In this document: piece after piece, positions 56,798-64,000 of the stretch
Numbering within the stretch: position 1 is the stretch's first letter
Layout of the letters: each line of letters opens with the position of its first letter
Source: Brachypterus glaber
Taxonomy: Eukaryota > Arthropoda > Insecta > Coleoptera > Kateretidae
NCBI GenBank assembly: GCA_958510825.1
Contig: OY294050.1
Coordinates: forward strand, 11,757,340 to 11,821,339
Direction: 5' to 3'
Length of the DNA stretch: 64,000 bases
Notes under the pieces: model-generated
Databases searched by the model: none
What the model was told of the DNA's origin: nothing
What the model saw: the letters and a program-made list of their open reading frames with translations, nothing else
Translations under genes and position numbers: made by a program

Positions 56798-56994
56798 GAT
56801 ATAAAGAACTTTCACTTTCGGGTTTAGACCGTGTTAATGGATTTTCACTTTCCGACGTTTCGTCTCTTACTACTAGAGACATCTTCAGGGATTAATCTGA
56901 AACTAAGTTTCGAATCAACTTGTGTCACTATTTATGACGAGTTGTGGTTATTCACCCGTGACGAGGTTTTTCCTATCAAAGACTTCCATATTGC
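56798..56994 (-). repeat. Left inverted terminal repeat of the Penelope-like element
   Basis: Exact-length counterpart of 58319-58515. Its ribozyme-like motif and 3' UTR lie on the minus strand. The plus-strand reading supplies the artificial start of the ORF at 56831. Confidence 0.85.
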
Positions 56995-58381
56995 TCTTAG
57001 ACCAATTGTCAGCACAATAGGTTCCCCTACGTATAAACTTGCCAAACACCTTGCCCAAATCTTAAATCAGTTAGTTGGAAAAACGAGGTCTTATGTAAAA
57101 AATTCCACACACTTTGTACAAACCTTATCGACAGTGACCCTGGACCCCTCGGACATAATGGTTAGTTTCGACGTAGAATCTCTATTTACTAACGTTCCCG
57201 TTCCCGATACAATAAATATTATACGAGACCTACTTACAACTGGAAATCTTGACCCTAAGTTATGTAAATTATTTGAAGCTTGTCTGACATCTACATATTT
57301 TCTGATACAGGGAGAGTTCTATGAACAAGTGTCAGGCGCCGCAATGAGATCCCCATTATCACCCCCTGCGGCCAATGCTTTCATGGAATACTTCGAGAAA
57401 AAAGCTATTGAGTCATTTCCATTAAAACCTAAAATTTGGCGCAGATACGTAGACGATGTCTATGCTATTTGGCCCCATGGCATGGAAAGCCTTCAAGGTT
57501 TTCTAAATCACCTCAATTCCCAACATAAATCTATACGGTTTACGATGGAAATTGAGAACAACGGATCACTTCCCTTTTTGGACGTTTTGGTTTACAAAAC
57601 GGAAAATGGCTCAATAGGACACTCGGTATACAGGAAGAAAACCCACACTGACAGATACCTAAACGCATTTTCACATCACCATCCCTCTCAAAAACGCTCG
57701 GTAGTTAATTCACTTGTTCATAGGGCTTTCATGATTTCAGACAAGAATTCCCTAGACACAGAACTCCTTAAACTAACCAAAGCCTTGACCATGAACGGTT
57801 ATACCAAAAAAGACATTAATAAGACCATATACAAATACAGAAATCCCAGACCCAAACAACAGGACAATAGTGACAATGACAGACAGACACAAGTTATACT
57901 TCCCTATGTAAGCGGTATCACGGATAAAATAGGTAAACTTTTGAAGAAGTCAAATATTAAGCCTATATTTCGGTCCAACCAAAAATTAGGTCAATGTTTG
58001 ACTTCAACAAAAGACAAAATACCCCTGAGTTCAGAAGGCGTATATAAAATACCCTGCTCCTGTGGTACGGTTTACATAGGTGAAACTAAGAGAAAAATTT
58101 CTACAAGACTTCAAGAGCATGAGCGCAATATAAGAAAGAAACAAATTTCCTTATCGGCAGTAGCCGAACATGTACATGAAACAGGTCATAAAATCAATTT
58201 GTCTGATACAAAACAAATATTAACAGAAAACAGAAAAATGCCAAGGAAGATAAGGGAATCGATAGAAATCATCAAGCATCCTAACAATATCAATCGGGAC
58301 ACTGGTTACCACTTACCTGCAATATGGAAGTCTTTGATAGGAAAAACCTCGTCACGGGTGAATAACCACAACTCGTCATAA
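56831..58381 (+). CDS. Penelope-like reverse transcriptase with GIY-YIG endonuclease (N-terminally truncated)
   Basis: The 516-codon frame is intact from ATG to TAA. Residues 1-54 come from the inverted terminal repeat and are not native protein. Native sequence starts near LRPIVSTIGSPTYKLAKHL (57-75), a Penelope RT block. It continues with SFDVESLFTNVPV (112-124, first catalytic Asp), MRSPLSPPAAN (172-182; the family form is MGSPLSP, so one Gly is Arg) and RRYVDDVYAIW (204-214, the YxDD catalytic box). The GIY-YIG endonuclease follows: GVYKIPCSCGTVYIGETKR (403-421) with Arg and Glu residues around 426-431, and a histidine pair (AEHVHETGH, 445-453). The N-terminal part of RT is missing, so the protein is probably inactive in reverse transcription, although few or no disabling changes are visible in what remains. 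It may be a recent insertion. Confidence 0.88.
   Translation: MLMDFHFPTFRLLLLETSSGINLKLSFESTCVTIYDELWLFTRDEVFPIKDFHIALRPIVSTIGSPTYKLAKHLAQILNQLVGKTRSYVKNSTHFVQTLSTVTLDPSDIMVSFDVESLFTNVPVPDTINIIRDLLTTGNLDPKLCKLFEACLTSTYFLIQGEFYEQVSGAAMRSPLSPPAANAFMEYFEKKAIESFPLKPKIWRRYVDDVYAIWPHGMESLQGFLNHLNSQHKSIRFTMEIENNGSLPFLDVLVYKTENGSIGHSVYRKKTHTDRYLNAFSHHHPSQKRSVVNSLVHRAFMISDKNSLDTELLKLTKALTMNGYTKKDINKTIYKYRNPRPKQQDNSDNDRQTQVILPYVSGITDKIGKLLKKSNIKPIFRSNQKLGQCLTSTKDKIPLSSEGVYKIPCSCGTVYIGETKRKISTRLQEHERNIRKKQISLSAVAEHVHETGHKINLSDTKQILTENRKMPRKIRESIEIIKHPNNINRDTGYHLPAIWKSLIGKTSSRVNNHNSS
56854..56888 (-). ncRNA. Hammerhead-ribozyme-like motif, left copy
   Basis: Minus-strand copy of the motif at 58425-58459, carried by the inverted terminal repeat. 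See that entry for the parts. Confidence 0.4.
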
Positions 58382-58515
58382 ATAGTGACACAAGTTGATT
58401 CGAAACTTAGTTTCAGATTAATCCCTGAAGATGTCTCTAGTAGTAAGAGACGAAACGTCGGAAAGTGAAAATCCATTAACACGGTCTAAACCCGAAAGTG
58501 AAAGTTCTTTATATC
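58319..58515 (+). repeat. Right terminal repeat and 3' UTR of the Penelope-like element
   Basis: Contains the last 20 codons, stop, and a 3' UTR with the hammerhead-like motif. It is the source of the inverted left copy. Confidence 0.85.
58425..58459 (+). ncRNA. Hammerhead-ribozyme-like motif in the Penelope 3' end
   Basis: The core parts appear in order: CTGAAGA (58425-58431, matching CUGANGA), a perfect 6-bp stem II GTCTCT/AGAGAC with a 7-base loop, GAAA (58452-58455) and CGTC with GUC as the cleavage triplet ending at 58459. One extra U lies between CUGANGA and stem II. Stem III is only the palindromic ACGU, as in Penelope-type hammerheads that are thought to work as dimers. Stem I can form TCC/GGA next to the core. 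Penelope-like elements are known to carry hammerheads in their terminal repeats. Activity is not shown. Confidence 0.5.
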
Positions 58516-58559
58516 TTAATGGCCGTGAAAGCTTAAAATCTAAAATAGGGTGTTTTTGA

Positions 58560-59844
58560 GTTCCTATTTTTACTGCTCAGGGGATCAATTCTGAACGTAT
58601 ACTCCGCGCATTATCTATCTGAGTTGATGATCATTTGTTTCTTGTTGTATGGTTGGCAGAATAAATTTAGTTCCCTATGTAAGGTTGCTATCTTGTTTCA
58701 AATTCATTGTCAATCAAAACATCATTTTGACGTTTATAAAAAAAGTCCAAATAAGTTGCTTTAGCAAGAAGAAATAACAAGAAAAGTCCTTAAAAAGTCC
58801 AAACTAAAGCATTAATCTATAAATATTTTGTTTAAATGAAGCAATATAATGCAGTGCTCAATAAAATTTTGATGTAAACGCTGTAACAGAAAATTAAAAT
58901 AATACTGGTCTAAAATTTTATTCAAAAAATATAATTTAAAGTATCGATCACCAGCTTAGGTAACGTAAAATTTTATTTTAATCACATTGTGAATAAAAAT
59001 TTACTTTTATTATAATTTTAAACAAGCTTTCACTTTTTAAAAATATTTTTTTATTATTTTTGATTTTTAAAAATTGTCAAAAACACAATGGACAACAAAA
59101 ATATTACTAAAAGTCATTTTTAAACCACTAATCATACCTTCCTTGATCCAATTTGTTACTCAGATAGATAAAGCGCCGAGTTTAGATGTGATGTGATAAA
59201 TTTCCGGCGAAATTATATTATCATATCACGCTTTTTTACACATTTCAATATTTCGGTATTCACGAATTTCAAGAATTTAGTTCGTTGCTAAGAGTTTTCG
59301 TTAATCACAAACCTGACAGTTGATGTTATAAATGCATTTAAATTTAGATGGAACGAAAACGAGGAACGTTTATAAATTTTTTTATAAAATTTGCCTCAGT
59401 AAGGCTATTAAATGAATTTGTCCATTGTAAAAAGTTACGTGGAGGCTCGTCGTTTTAGTATATATATTTTAATATAATTTTTCTAATTTTATTGGTAAAC
59501 ATAAGAACAAGCACATAAGAAATCAAGCCAATTTTTTTTCCCCGTGTAGCATGCTAATTTCGTAAACTTTATAGTAATCGATTGTGCGTTGTTTTCGGCC
59601 AGTAATTTAATCTAAAATTAAAGTTAATGAAAAAGAAATAAAAAAAAGAAAAGAATCGAAAAAAATAAGAACGCCAAGAGTCGGCAACTAAAAGATTAAA
59701 ATTAAAATCTAAAACAAAATGATCATCATCATGGCAGACGGTTATTGACGGCTATGAAATTAATATTTTTAATAATCGATTTAGATTCTACCTGAATATA
59801 CACTTCAGATATTGTATTAATTTTCATTACAAAGCAAACTTAAT
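58560..59844. other. Unassigned AT-rich DNA
   Basis: ATTATCTATCTGAGT (58611) and ACTCAGATAGATAAAG (59159) are inverted across ~550 bp, possibly the ends of an unresolved element. No gene recognised. Confidence 0.35.
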
Positions 59845-60659
59845 AGTCCAGTCAAATAACGAGAAATTCCTGTGTTAAATTGCAATAAATGTACACGGGC
59901 TGACATTTAGTAGTGGATAGTAACAGGACACTCGTGTTAGTTTTTCACTGGATGATTTGCATAAGGGGTGTCCGCTATCTTGAATTTTAGGGCTGAGTGC
60001 GGTTACCTCGCTAAATATGCATCTTACGATAAAAATGCATATAATTTTGTTAAAGAGAAAATTTCCAACAATTTTTGATTGGATATTTTTTTTTAATATA
60101 TTAATAACAATCGAGATACAAATATTTAAAAAGTGGTTATAAGCGAACTTGTAGCACTTGAAATTCTCTATGAGTTTTATACGTTATGCATTTTCAAGTA
60201 TTTTGTTACAGTTACATTGGACGCTGAAAGTCGTATTGCGCTCTCCGTAACCGTACCAAAGTACCTATGAAAATTTATAATATATGAAATATAGAGAATT
60301 TTAAGAGCTACAAGTTTGCTCATAACCGATGAGTATTTTGGCTGAAAAATGGAAAAAAACAATTTCAACTCCAACATGGCTATTTTTAAATTAACTTGAC
60401 TGTTATCAATATATTAAAAAAATGATCCAGACAAAAATTGTTGGAAATTTCCTCCTTAACAAAATTGGTTATATGCATTTTTATCGTAAGATGCATATTA
60501 AGAAACTCACCCCCAAAATTCAAGATAGCGGACACACCTTACCCACCAAATCACCCGGTAAAAAACTAACAGGAGTGTGCTGTTTCCATCCATTAATACC
60601 CTTTAAAATATCAGCCCGTGTACATTTATTGAAATTTACATTTATTATTTGACTGGACT
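59845..60659. mobile_element. Foldback element family G, copy 2
   Basis: The ends are AGTCCAGTCAAATAACG and TATTTGACTGGACT, better preserved than in 7553-8415. The centre carries TTACAGTTACATTGGACGCT and CTCCGTAACCGTACCAAAGT. Arms hold AAGATAGCGGACAC and AAAAACTAACAGGAGTG. No transposase. Confidence 0.85.
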
Positions 60660-61398
60660 TTTATAGCTTTAAATATATTAATCGTAATACATTCGAATAT
60701 TCGAGTAACGGTATCGGTATCGTATCGCAAATTTACAACAATTTAGATGCAGATTTTTTCGAATTAATGTTAATGGATTCTTTGATAAAAAAAATATACA
60801 AAGTTAGGTGAGCGAATTATTGCCATGTTCCTAATATTGACAACCCCTCTTATACTTGTTAGTTCGACCTCTGTGTCATAGATGGCACTTCCAGTATAAC
60901 TGTTATATCAAAAAGATGCCTGTAAATATGTTGAATCTGTATCCAGTTGGTAATGGCGTACACAAAAAACGCAGTTCGTGTTTCGTGCTCGTCCACTTTA
61001 AAAACTTGTAAATTTGTGCCGACTCTCGCAAGCTGGGTAGCATCGATTATTGAAGGGCAAGAAGGTAATAAGGTAGGTACAAACATGCACTTTCTTGGCC
61101 CATATTGTGTTTCATTCAATAAAGAAGCGAAAATGTAATTTTTTGAGATTGTTGTCCAAGTATTGCCAAGCGAAGTAGTTGACAACAAAAAATTACAAAA
61201 ACAAAAAACAACAAGAAAAGAAAGTAACGAAGAAATCAGAGACTTCTGAACCTTGGTTCTGCTTTTAATTCAAAGACATTCGCCAAGCCGATATGAGATT
61301 GTAATAGATACGTAAAGACGACAATTTTTTACTTAAGTGCCCAAATTGTACTTAAAAACAGCTAAAATTGTTATTGTGTCACAATATTTTCTTATTAG
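60660..61398. other. Unassigned DNA
   Basis: TTGCCATGTTCCTAATATTG at 60821 recurs in similar form near 61546 (GACATGGGTTCCTAATATTG), and AAGTATTGCCAAG/CTTGGCAATATTTG are inverted across the microsatellite (61160, 61531). An unresolved element may therefore enclose 61150-61580. No gene recognised; the frames at 60859-61188 and 60947-61138 overlap on opposite strands. Confidence 0.35.
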
Positions 61399-61499
<101 letters not shown>

Positions 61500-61602
61500 A
61501 AGTTTGTTCTTTACAATTATTGCCAGTACCTTGGCAATATTTGTGACATGGGTTCCTAATATTGTCAGTATGCAATCTTTTTTTTTAAGCATTTTAACCA
61601 AT

Positions 61603-62012
61603 GGAGATTTCTCCCATTAGATTAGACAGGGACAAAAGTTCTACCCAAGAAGGATAGAAGACATACATACACTCCCACTTCCACCCAACCAAACAAATTC
61701 TGTATTTGTTCTTTGTTGAATAAATACAATATTTACTTGGCCGGGCGAAAAGTGTAACTATATTTATTTTATTAAAGAAATTACTGGCGCCATCTAAATT
61801 TTAGTAGAATTATCTTATTCTACAGATTCACATTAGCTATGTTCGTTCGTCTCTCACTGCTACACTTTCCGGCCAACCAAATAAATACTGCATTTGTTGT
61901 ATGAAAAACAAATACAATATTTATTTCGTTGGCTGGAAAATGTAGCACAAATGAGATAGAGATAGGGTAGACGTATTTTGTTTCATAATTCTAGTTGTAG
62001 AGAGCTCCATTA
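61603..62012 (-). mobile_element. Family B element, copy 2 (inverted)
   Basis: Reverse-complement match to 24842-25256 over its full length, including both hairpins (CCCACTTCCACCCAACCAAA, ACACTTTCCGGCCAACCAAA) and the border GTTGTAGAGAGCTCCATTAA. Confidence 0.75.
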
Positions 62013-62536
62013 AATAAAGATATGCTTATTGTTAATGTAGTACAGTTTCAGGTGATTACAAATAAATTTGAATGCAGTAAAAAATAAAATGTCTTAACAT
62101 AGCAATAATTGGCTCGCCCACCTTATTTGACGAGACCCAATTTGTTTTACTAATTAAGGTAAAAAAAACGATTTCCATTGGTTTCTTAAAACAAAACACG
62201 AGATTAAAATAAAAATAAATACTTCAAAAAGTAAGATTGAAATTTTATACAAACATTTGTGCTAAATCGTTTTCTAAAGGAGTTAGAACTTTTTAATATT
62301 AATTATCTATTTTGACAATGACTTATAAAATAAAAACATCTCCTTGACTTAACAAAACCACTCTAGGAGTAAAAACTTATAAGCTTAGTTTTCTTTTCAA
62401 TCATATGACTTTTTTTATTTTATAGCAATTTTTCTCTGAGTGTAGTTATGTTTTTTGACAAAATTTATTAAAGTCACTATGTCTACTAGGGACAGTTCCA
62501 TCACGACGCGTCGTCACCACCAATAGGTAGGGCCCT
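62013..62536. other. Unassigned AT-rich DNA
   Basis: No gene recognised. A GC-richer CACGACGCGTCGTCACC lies at the right edge and is itself palindromic (GACGCGTC). Confidence 0.35.
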
Positions 62537-62981
62537 AGGGCTTATTAGGAGAGTTACAGCGTGGCCTTTGAAAGGGACGAGTGTAGCCTTCTTGGCACAT
62601 TCCAGTGTAGCGAATTCGCCATCTTTTATGATGTGCCTTGTGTATTTTTGTTTTGCCATCTTCTATGATGTGCCTAGAGTATTTTTATATTAATGTATTA
62701 TGTACAAGTTAAAGTGAACCATATATTTATGGTTATTAATCGTGTGAACTGTTGAATTTTAAGTTAATAATAATGGACGTTTGAAGATAATTTTTTTGTG
62801 TATTTTTGATAACTTTTCATATTAGCGTGGAAATTACTACAGTAGTAATTTATCAGTGATAGTGCGCAAGTCAGGATACATATCCGATTAGTACTTGCGC
62901 ACTGGAAACCTCATCATTATATAGAATAATTATTCTGAAGAAAAAGACCAAATAAATAGAGAGAGAGGGCTTATTAGGAGA
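62537..62981. repeat. Segment bracketed by 16-bp direct repeats
   Basis: AGGGCTTATTAGGAGA occurs at 62537-62552 and 62966-62981. Between them lie a twice-repeated phrase (GCCATCTT(T/C)TATGATGTGCC at 62621 and 62658), a 9-bp-arm hairpin at 62831-62851 and an 11-bp-arm hairpin at 62861-62903 (AGTGCGCAAGT/ACTTGCGCACT). The bracket length fits a retroposon target duplication, and the right edge is A-rich, but no SINE head is visible. Confidence 0.5.
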
Positions 62982-63479
62982 AAGATAAGAAGTCTTGGAA
63001 TTAAATTTAAAAATAAAGCAAAACTGGAAACTTTTCTCAAAGGTGGTTAAAATAATTATTCAACCCGTTTTAAGAAACAAATGCCTAAGCATCAGCAAAG
63101 AACAACAAAAAAAAATGTTTTAAAATGCATCAAAATAAGAATAATTCGTAATAATCTTGGATGGGCCGATGTATAAAAGGTCCCGCGATGCCATCAGTGC
63201 AGCCAACATAATGATAGGTTAGCAGGGTATATAATGGGTTATACCTAAATAACTGGGCCCATTTTATGGAATTTAATTTGTTTTTATAGCTTTGATTACC
63301 ACTTGCTATAATTCGAAAACGTTTTAATAAAATCACTCGTTTCATTATCCTTTTTGCAGCTTGTGCTGTCTGACATATCCACAGGGTGTTCCAATTTTAA
63401 AACGTTTGCTACACAGAAAGAAAAATAAGGGATTTATTTATTAGATTCGTTTTTCGCAACCTCGAAAACACTAAATTAC
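62982..63479. other. Unassigned DNA
   Basis: CAGGGTGTTCCAATTTTAAA at 63382 resembles the CAGGGTG element termini. No gene recognised. Confidence 0.35.
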
Positions 63480-63670
63480 CTACACGGTGTTTACAGTCTT
63501 TTGCCGAAAAATAAAGGGGGCGATTCTACATCGCAAAACATGAAAAACCAACAAAGGAACATATGTCCGGAAATAAGCCCTAAGGAAGCTACGGTCCTTC
63601 GAAGAAGGACATATTGAATGGGGAACCAACACCTAAACACCTAAATTTAATATTAAAGGAGTAACATTTT
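63480..63670 (-). mobile_element. Family C element fragment
   Basis: Matches the reverse of the right half of 3812-4512 and the copy at 29325-29680: GCGATTCTACATCGCAAAAC, GGACATATTGAATGGGGAAC, CACCTAAATTTAATATTAAA. Confidence 0.65.
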
Positions 63671-64000
63671 ACTAATTTTTCTCTTAAAATTATGGTCATT
63701 GGGGGGAAATTACCTCCATATAAAATATTTGGTTATTGTCGAAGGGGGAAGGGGTCTAAAAATGGCAAAAATTCGGTGACGTTATTATTGAACAGTTCCA
63801 AACTCCGTACTTTATAAGAGTGTTGACTTTTTTTTATTAATCACACATCAAAGTCAAAGTCAATATTATTTTTATCAAAAATTTTCTGTAAGGTTATTAA
63901 TGGACAAAAAAGTTAATTAATAAAGAAAATGGTTATAATTACTTGAATAGAAAATAAGGAATATAAAAAGCATGAAGATTTAGCAAGAATTAAAGGAAAA
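63671..64000. other. Unassigned AT-rich DNA at the window edge
   Basis: Nothing recognised on either strand. Confidence 0.35.

Larger units (their letters stand above)
56798..58515 (+). mobile_element. 5'-truncated Penelope-like element with 197-bp inverted ends
   Basis: The first 197 bp (56798-56994) and last 197 bp (58319-58515) are inverted copies of each other. Between them lies the RT plus GIY-YIG coding region. The right copy includes the end of the ORF, the stop and the 3' UTR, so the left copy is an inverted duplicate of the element's own 3' end, replacing the missing 5' part. Such inverted partial terminal repeats (pseudo-LTRs) are known for Penelope-like elements. AGGGTGTTTTTGA occurs on both sides (56787-56799, 58547-58559) and may be the target duplication, with ~30 extra bases on the right. 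Confidence 0.85.

Overview
The window looks like an AT-rich, intron-bearing animal genome, most likely an insect. A split transketolase gene has GT-AG introns, and tRNA-derived SINEs, Penelope-like, Tc1-like and Jockey-like remnants and dozens of short inverted-repeat elements fill the rest. A beetle-like genome is plausible, but the window alone does not fix the order. No bacterial signatures (operons, ribosome binding sites, CRISPR) are present.

Genes. The only well-supported host gene is transketolase on the minus strand (879-9051). Its first coding exon exists twice, at 6104-6189 and 8966-9051. Either copy splices in frame to the same three downstream exons and gives a 619-residue enzyme. 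A second minus-strand exon at 37573-37672 encodes a signal peptide of an unrecognised secreted or membrane protein. Weaker candidates are a GC-richer possible first exon (12870-13466), a small secreted ORF (51616-51939) and a possible last exon (55632-55835).

Mobile DNA. From 3.8 to 63.7 kb the window is a mosaic of non-autonomous elements. Many are foldbacks or MITEs with long terminal inverted repeats and TA or TTAA target duplications (3812-4512, 4645-5296, 7553-8415, 9162-9566, 14806-15667, 15878-16770, 19562-19962, 20189-20942, 23139-23660, 45029-45702, 52697-52830, 59845-60659). Several families recur within the window, which lets their borders and nesting order be read. Coding remnants are a Tc1-like transposase (13800-14416), a reverse-transcriptase scrap (33798-33992), a Jockey-like C-terminus (44290-44720) and a 5'-truncated Penelope-like element with RT and GIY-YIG domains (56798-58515). 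The Penelope element has 197-bp inverted ends that each carry a hammerhead-ribozyme-like motif.

Repeats. A tandem array of a ~396-bp unit (46560-49221) carries reverse-transcriptase signature peptides on both strands, so it is a satellite born from an inverted pair of retroelement fragments. Other notable structures are a 108-bp spacerless perfect palindrome (28346-28453), a foldback whose arms are built of a 16-bp minisatellite, a degenerate minisatellite (11114-11565) and a (TTG)n microsatellite (61399-61499).

The observation most worth following is the duplicated transketolase first exon. Both copies keep the reading frame, splice donor and initiator-like sequence, and 10 of their 12 codon differences are silent.
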